A stretch of 64,000 bases of DNA. It comes from CAYFRC01 sp050946115 (GTDB lineage Bacteria > Bacillota > Clostridia > Christensenellales > Aristaeellaceae). The stretch is from the NCBI GenBank assembly GCA_050946115.1, contig JBMNUF010000002.1:139622-203621 (forward strand), given 5' to 3'. This document shows, piece by piece, positions 1 through 7,988 of this stretch. The notes below the pieces were generated by a model. The model did not search any database, had not been told where the DNA came from, and saw nothing but the letters and a program-made list of their open reading frames with translations. Made by a program: the position numbers and the translations under genes. How positions within the stretch are numbered: the stretch's first letter is position 1; every line of letters starts with the position of its first letter.

Positions 1-32
1 CCTTCGGGCATCATGTACCTTTGTATGTCCAT
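1..32 (-). CDS. 5' end of an unidentified leftward gene (partial)
   Basis: Only the first 10-11 codons are inside the window, reading MDIQRYMMPEG. The start is supported by a strong ribosome binding site (TAGGAGGGG on the minus strand at about 39-47) six bases before the ATG at 32-30. A minus-strand promoter lies upstream at 149-177. There is too little sequence to name a family. Confidence 0.6.
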   Translation of the reverse strand, partial: MDIQRYMMPE

Positions 33-148
33 GTGCGTCCCCTCCTACAGAATAGAATGTATGCCGTGTGCGAGCGCGCGGTTCGAGGCGGGTGTAAAGC
101 GCATCCTCCTGCCTTTCGGCGCAGGGAGGCTCGCCCGACGTTTTGTTC

Positions 149-177
149 ATTGTAGCATAAAAAGATACGGCTTGCAA
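149..177 (-). promoter_or_regulatory. sigma-A promoter for the leftward gene at 1-32
   Basis: On the minus strand there is a TTGCAA -35 (177-172), a 17-base spacer and a TACAAT -10 (154-149). TTGCAA is its own reverse complement, so this -35 is the same six base pairs used by the rightward promoter at 172-200. The predicted leader to the ATG at 32 is about 110 bases. Confidence 0.55.
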
Positions 178-200
178 CCGGCTGTTTTTGCCCGTATAAT
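172..200 (+). promoter_or_regulatory. sigma-A promoter for the rRNA methyltransferase gene
   Basis: TTGCAA (172-177), a 17-base spacer and a perfect TATAAT (195-200). The start codon follows at 222, giving a short leader that contains a GGGAGGG ribosome binding site. Confidence 0.75.
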
Positions 201-221
201 GCACCTTGGGAGGGACAAAAC

Positions 222-1007
222 ATGGCACATATCATCGAAATCGATCATCTTGCCGACGCGGCGCTCAGCGTATATACGTCGCTCACGCAGCCGCAGCAGC
301 GGGAAAAGGGGCTTTTCATCGCGGAGAGCGTAAACGTCATCTCGCACGCGCTCGATGCCGGGTACGAGCCCGTATCGTTTCTTTTGTCGAAAAAGCACGC
401 CTTCGGGAAGGCGGCATCTCTCCTTGCGCGCGCAGGCGACATTCCCGCCTATGTCGCGGAAGAAGAGGCGCTCGAAAAAATCACGGGCTATGCGCTCACG
501 CGGGGCGTACTGTGCGCCATGCGCCGCAAGCCGTTTCCCGATGCGGAGAACATCTGCCGGGATGCGCGCATAGTTTGCGCGATCCACGCCGTGACGGATG
601 CGACAAACGTCGGCGCGATCATCCGCAGCGCCGCAGCGCTCGGCGGGGACTGCGTGCTGCTCTCGAACTGCTGCGACCCGTTTTCGCGGCGGAGCGTGCG
701 CGTAAGCATGGGCACGGTGTTTCAGGTACCGATCGCGCAAATCCACGGCGATTGCGCAGAGTTCCTCCGAAAAATGGGCTTCGCCACAGCCGCGCTCGCC
801 CTGACGGACGATTCCGTGCCGCCGAACGATCCGCGCCTCAAATCGGAAGAGAAGATCGCGCTGATCTTGGGCGCGGAGGGCGACGGGCTCCCGCAGGAGA
901 TCGTGGAAAAATGCGATTACCGCGTCAAAATCCCGATGGCGCGCGGCGTCGATTCGCTCAACGTCGCCGCCGCTGCCGCCGTCGCGCTGTACGCGATTCG
1001 CGAATGA
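222..1007 (+). CDS. SpoU/TrmH-family RNA 2'-O-methyltransferase
   Basis: This 261-aa protein has the three SpoU signatures: N-x-G-x-x-x-R in VTDATNVGAIIRSAAALG (about residues 125-142), the LGAEGDGLP loop (about 213-221) and the C-terminal IPMARGVDSLNVAAAAAVAL knot segment. These form the SAM-binding trefoil knot. The first 100 residues match the substrate-binding N domain of TsnR/RlmB-type enzymes. The expected reaction is SAM-dependent 2'-O-methylation of a ribose in rRNA or tRNA; the target nucleoside cannot be read from sequence. The ATG follows a GGGAGGG site and a consensus promoter. The gene is monocistronic and faces a leftward gene. Confidence 0.85.
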   Translation: MAHIIEIDHLADAALSVYTSLTQPQQREKGLFIAESVNVISHALDAGYEPVSFLLSKKHAFGKAASLLARAGDIPAYVAEEEALEKITGYALTRGVLCAMRRKPFPDAENICRDARIVCAIHAVTDATNVGAIIRSAAALGGDCVLLSNCCDPFSRRSVRVSMGTVFQVPIAQIHGDCAEFLRKMGFATAALALTDDSVPPNDPRLKSEEKIALILGAEGDGLPQEIVEKCDYRVKIPMARGVDSLNVAAAAAVALYAIRE

Positions 1008-1011
1008 ACGG

Positions 1012-1039
1012 AAAACGGCGGAGAGAGATTCCCCCGCCG
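1012..1039 (-). terminator. probable terminator of the leftward W-motif protein gene
   Basis: CGGCGG (1016-1021) pairs with CCGCCG (1034-1039). Read leftward, the stem is followed by TTTT (1015-1012). The U tract is short. The site lies between two convergent genes. Confidence 0.4.
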
Positions 1040-1078
1040 CTTCTCTGAAATTCACCACAGTTTGAGGCGCAAACCGCG

Positions 1079-2953
1079 CTATTCCGCCTCGAAGAACATC
1101 AGCATGCTGTCGAAATAGTTGAGCCGAAAGCCCGTTTCCGTCGGCTCGAACACGAGATCGTTTCCGTTCATGTCCATCACGATGTTTCCGTCCCGCTCCT
1201 CGTAGGCGAACATATCCGCCATTTCCGCGCCCGCCATCACGAAATCCGCCTTGCCGTTTTCCTTGAAGACGACGGAGTACTCCCCGCCCAAGAGGGAGGT
1301 TTCTATCGCGTAGCCGTCCGCCTCCGCGCCCACGCATACGAATTTTATACCTATATAAGAGTCGTCCGCATTTTCGGGTGCGGGCACTTCGGGCGCTTCG
1401 GGTTCTTCGAGCACATCGGGTTCCTCGGGCATATAGCTCGCGTCTTCGTCCCGGGAGAAGAGGATGTAGCCGGATTCCTCCGTGCCGTACATCAGAATTC
1501 CCCCTTCGAGCATCATCAGCGGCGTGCCGCTGCCGTAGAAAACGGCGCCCGCCTCCTCATCGTAGCCCCAGGTTTTGTCCTCCATGCCGATATAGTCGCC
1601 CGTGCCCGTGCCGTCCGCGTTCAGGATCAGGGCGATATCCAGGTTCCACATGGCGCGCGGGTCGCCCGATGCGCCGCCTGTCGAAAGGTACACGGCGTGC
1701 CACGTGCCGACAAAGGGCGCCATGGGGTCGGGTTCCTCCTCGGCGCGCGCGTATTTCATCGGCATTTCGCCGCTCTCCCACAGAAAGCCGCCCTCGAGCA
1801 TGAGATGCGTTCCCGTCTCCTCAAACGTCAATACCCCGTCGGCAAATTCCGCCGCATACCGCCGCGTTTCGCCATTGGAGGTGATTTCGACCGCGCCGGA
1901 GGCGATTTGTATCGTCTTGTGAAAGCCGAGCGCGCTCGATGCGACCTCGCTCCCCGACACCGTGATGGATGTGAGAACCCACGTACCTTCAAAGTCCGCT
2001 TCTTCAATGGGAAGACCGCTCTCCCGCACAAACAGCATCCGCATATCTTCCCGCTCGGCTTCCATCGCGTCCTCCGCCGTCATGGTATATACGGTTTCGC
2101 CGACAGTCAGCGCGTTGCCTTCTATTGTACAGGCTTCTTCGACTGCCTCGCCGTTGGAGAGAGTTTCGCACACATCGCCGTACACGGTAACGGTCTTCTC
2201 AAAGCCGATGGCGGAAGCGGCGAACAACGCGCCCTTGCCTTCGATGGCAGTCAGCCGCCATACGCCCCGAAAATCGACTTCGCCTTCGTATTCGGCGACA
2301 TCTTCCTGCGGCTCCTCCGTAGGCGCGGGCTGGGGGATCGGCATGACGGCCGCAGGCGGGGGGACTTCCGCCTCCGCCCGGGCAAAAAGCAGCCTGACCT
2401 CGCCGCGTATGAGCGCCGCAAGCGCGCCATCCTTCGACAGTTCCGCCGCGTCGCCCGAGAATTCCTCGCCCGATACCGTCGCAACATAGGTGTCGTTTTT
2501 GACATCCAGCGCGCCTTCTACCCCCACAAAGGACGCGGTATACCGCGCGCCGCCCGCCTCGATGTAGCGAAGCGACCATTCGCCCGTGAAATCGACTTCG
2601 GGCGCGCGGGCATAGGTTCTGTCTCCCCAAAGGAGCAGACCGTCCTGCGTAAGGAAGAAAGTGTCCTCCCCGGCAAGGATGCGCCCACCCTCATAGGAAT
2701 ACGCGCCCCTTTCTTCGCCGTTTACGGTGTACGCGCCGTTCTCCAAGGTGAGGGTTTCGTTTTCGCATATCCACGCGCCCTCAAAATCACTTTCCGTCGC
2801 GGAAAGGTTCGCGTTTTCGGGAGCATCCGCCATGATGTTGCAGGCGGCCGCCGTCATGCCGTCCTCGTCCAGGCACTCCGGCGCGCTTGCGCCCGAAACC
2901 GGAAGCGATGCAAGCAGCAAAATCGCCGTCAGCGCGGCGAGCATTCGTTTCAT
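1079..2953 (-). CDS. secreted protein with repeated W-motif (lipocalin-like) modules, function unknown
   Basis: The 624-aa product has an N-terminal signal peptide (MKRMLAALTAILLLASLPVS) and at least five copies of a module beginning with an F-x-G-x-W motif: FEGAW (about residue 57), FTGEW (122), FRGVW (228), FEGTW (321) and FVGTW (414). Each module is 65-106 residues and rich in short beta strands. This resembles extracytoplasmic lipocalin-like or avidin-like beta-barrel domains of Clostridia; that assignment is inference. An acidic Pro/Glu linker (EEPDVLEEPEAPEVPAPEN) precedes the last domain. The start at 2953 is chosen because it begins the signal peptide and follows GAAGGAGGA; upstream in-frame codons add an unlikely basic tail. 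A terminator for the nitroreductase gene lies just before this ribosome binding site. Confidence 0.6.
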   Translation of the reverse strand: MKRMLAALTAILLLASLPVSGASAPECLDEDGMTAAACNIMADAPENANLSATESDFEGAWICENETLTLENGAYTVNGEERGAYSYEGGRILAGEDTFFLTQDGLLLWGDRTYARAPEVDFTGEWSLRYIEAGGARYTASFVGVEGALDVKNDTYVATVSGEEFSGDAAELSKDGALAALIRGEVRLLFARAEAEVPPPAAVMPIPQPAPTEEPQEDVAEYEGEVDFRGVWRLTAIEGKGALFAASAIGFEKTVTVYGDVCETLSNGEAVEEACTIEGNALTVGETVYTMTAEDAMEAEREDMRMLFVRESGLPIEEADFEGTWVLTSITVSGSEVASSALGFHKTIQIASGAVEITSNGETRRYAAEFADGVLTFEETGTHLMLEGGFLWESGEMPMKYARAEEEPDPMAPFVGTWHAVYLSTGGASGDPRAMWNLDIALILNADGTGTGDYIGMEDKTWGYDEEAGAVFYGSGTPLMMLEGGILMYGTEESGYILFSRDEDASYMPEEPDVLEEPEAPEVPAPENADDSYIGIKFVCVGAEADGYAIETSLLGGEYSVVFKENGKADFVMAGAEMADMFAYEERDGNIVMDMNGNDLVFEPTETGFRLNYFDSMLMFFEAE

Positions 2954-2970
2954 GTGATGTTCCTCCTTCA

Positions 2971-3011
2971 AAAAAACAAGGCGATACCTGTTTTGCGATA
3001 TTGCCTTGTTT
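2971..3011 (-). terminator. rho-independent terminator after the nitroreductase gene
   Basis: Minus-strand AAACAAGGC (3011-3003) pairs with GCCTTGTTT (2982-2974); the stem extends through AAT/GATA pairing, and a run of Ts follows (2976-2971). The T-run abuts the ribosome binding site of the next gene in the same direction, so any expression of that gene from the nitroreductase promoter would require read-through. Confidence 0.7.
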
Positions 3012-3048
3012 CCTCTCTTTCTTTCGCGCATTCGCCGCGCCCGTTGGG

Positions 3049-3570
3049 TTATACCTTTACGATGTAGTTCTTCTTCCTCGGCGCGACGTCGCGCACGCCG
3101 CCTTCCGCGCCGTAGCCCAAGATGCAGTTGCCGATGCCCTCGTAATCGCCCGTAATCCCCCACTTGCGAAGGAGCGCCTTGCCCTCCGAGCTCTCAAATA
3201 CCTCCTTGGCGCGGTGCACCCAGCAGGAGGAAAGACCCAGCGCGTGGGCGGCGATGAGCATATTGCCGATCACGAGGGAGCCGTCTTCGCGGTACGTGCC
3301 GCAGTTTTTGTCCGCGAGCACCACCACGACGACGGGCGCGCCGTAAAACGGATCGCCCTTGGAGCCCATGACGGCGGCGTTCATCTTCGAGAGCGCGTCG
3401 CGCGTGGCCTTGTCCCGCACCGCGACGATGATCGGGGACTGTTTCCCCATGCCCGTGGGCGCAAAGGTTCCCGCCTCGAGCACCTTGTCCAAAACCTCTT
3501 CCTCTATCGGTTTATCCAGATATTTCCTGCAGCTCCTGCGCGTCAAAAGATCGTGCATCGTTTCTTTCAT
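3049..3570 (-). CDS. nitroreductase-family flavoprotein
   Basis: The 173-aa product starts MKETMHDLLTRRSCRKYLDK, the FMN-binding opening of the nitroreductase fold (R-x-S-x-R-x-Y/F). It then has FAPTGMGKQSPIIVAV in the second FMN-contact position and a C-terminal GYGAEGGVRDVAPRKKNYIVK. Members use FMN and NAD(P)H to reduce nitro compounds, quinones or other acceptors; the substrate is unknown. The ATG at 3570 follows GGAAGGGG at normal spacing and lies downstream of a consensus promoter. Upstream in-frame codons overlap that promoter and are rejected. A second nitroreductase is at 11656. Confidence 0.85.
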   Translation of the reverse strand: MKETMHDLLTRRSCRKYLDKPIEEEVLDKVLEAGTFAPTGMGKQSPIIVAVRDKATRDALSKMNAAVMGSKGDPFYGAPVVVVVLADKNCGTYREDGSLVIGNMLIAAHALGLSSCWVHRAKEVFESSEGKALLRKWGITGDYEGIGNCILGYGAEGGVRDVAPRKKNYIVKV

Positions 3571-3615
3571 ACGATAAACACCCCTTCCATATGTATCTCC
3601 TGTGATTCCATTTCT

Positions 3616-3644
3616 ATTATACACCGAATTGTTGCGTTCGTCAA
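3616..3644 (-). promoter_or_regulatory. sigma-A promoter for the nitroreductase gene
   Basis: On the minus strand: TTGACG (3644-3639), a 17-base spacer and TATAAT (3621-3616), about 45 bases upstream of the ATG at 3570. Confidence 0.8.
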
Positions 3645-3698
3645 CCAAAATTCTTCGCCCAAATGCATAAAAGTAACGGATATTTTTGCCATAAAGAC

Positions 3699-3727
3699 TT
3701 GCATTGTGTCCAAATACGTGTTAAAAT
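3699..3727 (+). promoter_or_regulatory. sigma-A promoter for the first sugar importer operon
   Basis: TTGCAT (3699-3704), a 17-base spacer and TAAAAT (3722-3727). The spacer contains TGTGTCCAAATAC, similar to TTGTCCAATATTG in front of the AraC gene near 44088, so a related regulator site is possible. Confidence 0.65.
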
Positions 3728-3774
3728 ATCGTCATAAAACTTTTCCGAGTGGAAATGGATGGGAGATGTCTTCT

Positions 3775-4728
3775 ATGAACACGACGGCGCCCGTTAGAAA
3801 AAACGCGCTCCAAGTATGGATGCGCAAGCGCAGTATTCAGAAAAACTGGCAGTTTTATCTGATGCTCCTGATCCCGATCGCGTGGTATGTCATCTTTTGC
3901 TATATGCCGATGTACGGCGTAACGCTCGCCTTCAAGAAGTACAGCGCCTCCAAGGGCATCACCGGAAGCGCGTGGGTAGAACCGTGGTATAGGTGGTTTT
4001 TGAGGTACTACTCCTCCCCGTATTTCGCCCGCACCATCTCCAACACGTTCATTCTGGCGGCTTCGAGCCTCGTCTTCGGCTTTCCGCTGCCGATCATGCT
4101 CGCGCTGATGCTCAACGAGATCAGCAACAAGCGCTACCAGAAATTCGTGCAGAACATCACCTACGTTCCGCACTTCCTCTCGATCGTCGTCATCGTGGGC
4201 TTGCTTTCGAGCTTCACCAACCGCGACTACGGCATCGTCAACAAGATTATCGCGGCATCCGGCGGCAAGGTGGACAACTGGATGCAGGTGCCAAGCCTGT
4301 TCAGGCCGCTCTACGTCGGCTCCGGCGTGTGGCAGAACATGGGGTGGGACTCCATCATCTACATCGCCGCGCTCGCGGGCGTCGACCCGCAGCTGCACGA
4401 GAGCGCCAAGATCGACGGCGCGAACCGCTTCCAGTGCCTGTGGCACATCAACATCCCCTGCATCATGCCGACCATCGTCATCTTGCTGATCCTGAACTCC
4501 GGGCGCATCCTCTCCGTCGGCTTCGAGAAGGTGTACCTCATGCAGAACAACCTCAACATGGCGGTTTCGGACGTCATCGCGACCTATATCTACCGCATTT
4601 CCCTGCTCGAGTCCAACCAGTTCGAGCTTTCCACCGCGATAGGCCTGTTCAACTCCGCGGCAAACTGCATCATGCTCGTCATCGTCAACGGGATTTCCGC
4701 CAAGCTCGGCGAAACGAAGCTCTGGTAA
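3775..4728 (+). CDS. sugar ABC importer permease, LplB type
   Basis: This 317-aa multi-spanning membrane protein is one half of a carbohydrate ABC importer channel. After a basic N-terminus, the first helix (FYLMLLIPIAWYVIFCYMPM) is followed by about five more, with the cytoplasmic EAA loop at ESAKIDGANRFQCLWHINIP that contacts the ATPase. Length and sequence match the LplB/YtcP group. The start at 3775 is preferred over the in-frame ATG at 3766 because GGGAG at 3761-3765 leaves nine bases to 3775 and none to 3766. The second permease follows after 15 bases, then the binding protein. No ATPase gene is present, as is usual for this family, which shares a genomic MsmX-like ATPase. Confidence 0.9.
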   Translation: MNTTAPVRKNALQVWMRKRSIQKNWQFYLMLLIPIAWYVIFCYMPMYGVTLAFKKYSASKGITGSAWVEPWYRWFLRYYSSPYFARTISNTFILAASSLVFGFPLPIMLALMLNEISNKRYQKFVQNITYVPHFLSIVVIVGLLSSFTNRDYGIVNKIIAASGGKVDNWMQVPSLFRPLYVGSGVWQNMGWDSIIYIAALAGVDPQLHESAKIDGANRFQCLWHINIPCIMPTIVILLILNSGRILSVGFEKVYLMQNNLNMAVSDVIATYIYRISLLESNQFELSTAIGLFNSAANCIMLVIVNGISAKLGETKLW

Positions 4729-4743
4729 AGGAGGGCGCAATTC

Positions 4744-5685
4744 ATGGCTCAGAATGTTCAAACCAAGAAAATCAAGGCGTCCCACGAGGGCGCGTTTGGC
4801 CGCATGACGAGGGGCGACATCGCCTTTGAAATCACCATCGCGATTTTGCTCGCGATCCTCTGTCTCATCATCCTGTATCCGTTGTGGTACGTCCTCATCG
4901 CCTCCTTTTCCGATCCGCTCAAGGTCATCGGCGGGCAGGTATGGTGGCGCCCCGTGGGCTTCACGTTTGACAACTACGGGGAGTGCTTCAAAAACGGCGA
5001 CCTCATGATCGGCTACCGCAATTCGCTTTGCATCCTGTTTCTCGGCACCGCGACGAACCTGTTTTTGACGATATTGTGCGCATACCCCCTCTCCCGCAGG
5101 GAGCTTTGGGGCAAGGAAGCGCTCATGGGCTTTGCCGTGTTCCCGATGTTCTTTTCCGGCGGCCTCATCCCGACGTACCTGCTCGTGACCAAGACGCTCG
5201 GCCTCAAGAACAGCTGGTGGGCGGTCATTTTGGTCGGCGGCATCGCGACGTACAACATGATCATCATGCGCACGTTCTTCTCCGAATCCATTCCCTACGA
5301 GCTGCAGGAAGCCGCGATGATCGACGGGTGCTCCCCGTTCGGCATTCTGGTGCGCATCATCTTGCCGCTTTCGATCCCCGTCATCTGCGTCATCGGGCTG
5401 TATTACGGAGTGTTTTTGTGGAACAGCTATTTCCAGAGTCTGATTTACCTGTCGGACCAGAAAAAGTGGCCATTGCAGCTCTTCCTGCGACAAATCCTCA
5501 TCAACAACGAACAGTCCGGCCAAGCCGGCGGCGCGTCGTCCGACGAAATGGCGAAGCGGGCGATCCGCGCCGAGACCATCAAGTACTCCATCGTCGTCCT
5601 CGCCTCCATCCCGATGCTGATCATCTACCCCTTCGTGCAGCGGTACTTCATCAAGGGCGTCATGATCGGCTCCGTAAAGGGATAA
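4744..5685 (+). CDS. sugar ABC importer permease, LplC type
   Basis: The 313-aa partner permease has six predicted helices, the first being IAILLAILCLIILYPLWYVL. The EAA loop is ELQEAAMIDGCSPFGILVRI, and the protein ends KGVMIGSVKG, the common end of LplC/YtcP permeases. It forms the heterodimeric channel with the product of 3775-4728. The ATG follows AAAGGAGGG. An intercistronic hairpin at 5693-5718 separates it from the binding-protein gene. Confidence 0.9.
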   Translation: MAQNVQTKKIKASHEGAFGRMTRGDIAFEITIAILLAILCLIILYPLWYVLIASFSDPLKVIGGQVWWRPVGFTFDNYGECFKNGDLMIGYRNSLCILFLGTATNLFLTILCAYPLSRRELWGKEALMGFAVFPMFFSGGLIPTYLLVTKTLGLKNSWWAVILVGGIATYNMIIMRTFFSESIPYELQEAAMIDGCSPFGILVRIILPLSIPVICVIGLYYGVFLWNSYFQSLIYLSDQKKWPLQLFLRQILINNEQSGQAGGASSDEMAKRAIRAETIKYSIVVLASIPMLIIYPFVQRYFIKGVMIGSVKG

Positions 5686-5692
5686 CATCTCG

Positions 5693-5718
5693 GTTCCATC
5701 CGGCTGTGCCGGTTGAAC
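5693..5718 (+). other. intercistronic hairpin before the binding-protein gene
   Basis: GTTC-cat-CCGGC-tgt-GCCGG-tt-GAAC forms a short stem with small internal loops just after the permease stop and 25 bases before the binding-protein start. There is no U tract, so it is not a terminator. Such stems can protect one part of a transcript or set the ratio of binding protein to permease. Confidence 0.5.
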
Positions 5719-5743
5719 AATAAACAGAAAGGGGATTATCCTC

Positions 5744-7345
5744 ATGAAGAAACTCGCAGTCGTGCTCGCCATCGTGCTTGCGCTCTCCTGCACCACGGCT
5801 TTCGCGGTTGAAGGCCCTCACGCGGATCTCTCGCTGTATCCGCTCGTCGAGGAACCCATGACCGTGACCGTGACCCACATGTACACGGACGTTATGCCCT
5901 CTGACTGGTCTACAGTCTGGTTCTGGCAGCAGCTCGAAGAGCTGACCAACGTCCACCTCGATTTCACCCCCGTCCCGTCCTCGGATCGCACCACGCAGCT
6001 GAACCTGCTGTTTGGCTCGGGCGATCTGCCGGATATTCTCTTCAAGATGGCCGTCTCCTCCACCATGCAGTCTCAGTACGGCGGCGAAGGCATGCTGATC
6101 GACCTTTCCCAGTACGCCGACCTCATGCCGAATTTCGGCTACTGGCTGGATGCGTATCCCACGGCGCGCGCGGCGATCACGCAGGCGGACGGCAGCATCT
6201 ACGGCTGCCCCTACATCCTGACCGGCTACGCGATCCGCATGGGCGACCGCCTGTTCTACAACAGCCAGGTGCTCGAATATGCGGGCCTTACCACCCCGCC
6301 GACCACCACCGAGGGCTTCTATGAGTACCTCAAGGCGATCAAGGACTACGACTACAACGCCAATGGCGAAGACGATTCCATCCCGCTGGGCTTTGCCGGC
6401 TGGAACGACATCGACTATGTGTTCTCCGGCGCGTTCGGTCTCATGAACCGCGGCTCCTCCTGCTACTGGTTCGACCAGGCGGAGGACGGCACGGGCCGCT
6501 TCTGGCACACCGCCGACGGCTACAAGGACATGATGAAGTACCTCGCGAAGCTCTATTCCGAGGGGCTTCTGGATCCCGACATCTTCACCGACGGCTTTGG
6601 CGAACTGATCGCCAAGTGCTCCACCGGCAGGACGCTGACCTATTGCTTCTGCAACAACAGCCCCGTCGCCAGCACCGTGTACGAGCAGTACACCGTGCCG
6701 ACCACCGAGCCCCTCGAGGGCCCCAACGGCGACAAAATGTGGAGCAACTACTCCATGCCCGCCTCCACCAGCGCGAACTTCTGCATCACCTACAACTGCG
6801 CGGAAGAAAAGCGCGAGACGCTCGCCAAGTGGGCGGACTACTTCTACTCCATCGAAGGCATCGTCGCGTACTTCATGGGCGAGGAGAACGTATCCTACAC
6901 CTATGATGCCGAAACCGATACCTATGCCCTCACCGACATGATCCTGAACGACCCCTCCGGCACGAACTTCGAGCAGGTGCAGTCCAAGTGGTGCACGTGG
7001 GCGGGCGGCGCGAACCCCTCCTGCGCGACCAACGAGCTCTTTAAGGGCGGCGAGACCTGGCCGAAGTCCCTCGAATCTGCGGCAGGGCTCATCAACTACA
7101 CGCCCGACACCAAGGAAGGCGGCGCCGTGTGGGCACCCTTCGTGTTCGATCCCGACACCGCATCCGAAATCTCCATCATGACCGCCGACTTCAACGCCTA
7201 TCTCGAAGAGTGGGTCGGCTACTTCCTGACCGGAGCCAAGGACATCGACGCGAGCTGGGACGAGTACGTTGCGGGCTTTGAGGCGCTTGGCGTATCCGAG
7301 TACATGGGCTACATCAACGAGAAGATCCAGGAAAAAGGCCTGTAA
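5744..7345 (+). CDS. sugar ABC importer extracellular binding protein (LplA/family 1)
   Basis: The 533-aa solute-binding protein begins MKKLAVVLAIVLALSCTTAF, a signal peptide with a probable signal-peptidase-I site (TAFA|VEG). The single Cys sits in ALSC, which lacks the Leu at -3 of a lipobox, so lipid anchoring is doubtful. The mature part has the large two-lobe family-1 fold, with sequences typical of LplA-like proteins such as NVHLDFTPVPSSDRTTQLNL and LFGSGDLPDILF. It should deliver an oligosaccharide to the two permeases just upstream. The ribosome binding site is AAAGGGG and a strong terminator follows. The substrate is not readable. Confidence 0.9.
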   Translation: MKKLAVVLAIVLALSCTTAFAVEGPHADLSLYPLVEEPMTVTVTHMYTDVMPSDWSTVWFWQQLEELTNVHLDFTPVPSSDRTTQLNLLFGSGDLPDILFKMAVSSTMQSQYGGEGMLIDLSQYADLMPNFGYWLDAYPTARAAITQADGSIYGCPYILTGYAIRMGDRLFYNSQVLEYAGLTTPPTTTEGFYEYLKAIKDYDYNANGEDDSIPLGFAGWNDIDYVFSGAFGLMNRGSSCYWFDQAEDGTGRFWHTADGYKDMMKYLAKLYSEGLLDPDIFTDGFGELIAKCSTGRTLTYCFCNNSPVASTVYEQYTVPTTEPLEGPNGDKMWSNYSMPASTSANFCITYNCAEEKRETLAKWADYFYSIEGIVAYFMGEENVSYTYDAETDTYALTDMILNDPSGTNFEQVQSKWCTWAGGANPSCATNELFKGGETWPKSLESAAGLINYTPDTKEGGAVWAPFVFDPDTASEISIMTADFNAYLEEWVGYFLTGAKDIDASWDEYVAGFEALGVSEYMGYINEKIQEKGL

Positions 7346-7361
7346 TACGATGTAGTGCTTT

Positions 7362-7400
7362 GGGGCTGTTGCGCACGGTTGCGCAACGGCCCCATTTCTT
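7362..7400 (+). terminator. rho-independent terminator of the first sugar importer operon
   Basis: A 14-bp stem, GGGGC-t-GTTGCGCA (7362-7375) against TGCGCAAC-g-GCCCC (7380-7393), with a four-base loop CGGT. It is followed by ATTTCTTT. Confidence 0.85.
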
Positions 7401-7430
7401 TCAGAATAAGAGCAGAAAGGTTTTCCTTCC

Positions 7431-7988
7431 ATGATCGATCTGTATGTCGTAGACCCCGCGCCGCTTTTGGATGAGGCGCTGTTTTCGTCACTCGTCCCCT
7501 TGGTTTCAGGCGAGCGGCGGGAAAAGGCGCTGTCCTATCGCTTCCCGAAGGACAGGGCGATGTCGCTTGCGGCGGGGCTCCTTTTGCGATACGCCGGGGA
7601 AAGCGCGTTTTCCAGCATCGCGCACACGTGGTCGCGCGTCGTTCTCGCCACATCGGGCGAAAAAATCGGCTGCGATGTGGAACAAAAATGCCGCCCCGCG
7701 AACCTTGCCGTCGCGAAGCGGTTCTTTCATCCCGCCGAAGCAGAATACCTTTCGGCGCATCCCGAAGATTTTCTGCGCATATGGACGCAGAAGGAGAGCT
7801 ATTACAAGTGCAATAACGCCCCGTTTTCGCAGTTTAACACGCTCGAAATGCGCTTTTTTGCGCCCGACCTATCGGACGGATACGTGTACTGCGTCTACTC
7901 CGCAAAAAAAGACGCGGTCATTCCGCGCCTTCACGATCTTCGTAGCGATTTTAATCTATGGGCAGCATCTCCCGCGCGAGGGAAATGA
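7431..7988 (+). CDS. 4'-phosphopantetheinyl transferase, Sfp-like
   Basis: The 185-aa product carries the two Sfp-superfamily signatures: GCDVEQK (about residues 82-88; Asp and Glu for Mg2+) and W-T-Q-K-E-S-Y-Y-K (about 121-129; Glu and Lys). Between them are RFFHPAEAEYL and FLRI. These enzymes move the phosphopantetheine arm of CoA onto a Ser of carrier proteins. The protein is shorter than Sfp (about 220 aa) and closer to compact clostridial homologs. Whether it serves the housekeeping ACP (gene at 15426) or a secondary-metabolite carrier is unknown. Its 3' end overlaps the convergent DapA-like gene by 38 bases. Confidence 0.85.
   Translation: MIDLYVVDPAPLLDEALFSSLVPLVSGERREKALSYRFPKDRAMSLAAGLLLRYAGESAFSSIAHTWSRVVLATSGEKIGCDVEQKCRPANLAVAKRFFHPAEAEYLSAHPEDFLRIWTQKESYYKCNNAPFSQFNTLEMRFFAPDLSDGYVYCVYSAKKDAVIPRLHDLRSDFNLWAASPARGK

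Noticed and set aside
147..1337. Long open frame antisense to the rRNA methyltransferase gene
   Set aside because: Arg/His-rich, low-complexity translation typical of the opposite strand of GC-rich genes; no ribosome binding site; the plus-strand gene has clear SpoU motifs.
3721..5796. 691-codon open frame antisense to the two permease genes
   Set aside because: The translation is Asp/His/Arg/Val-rich without domain signal; the sense strand encodes clear LplB/LplC permeases.
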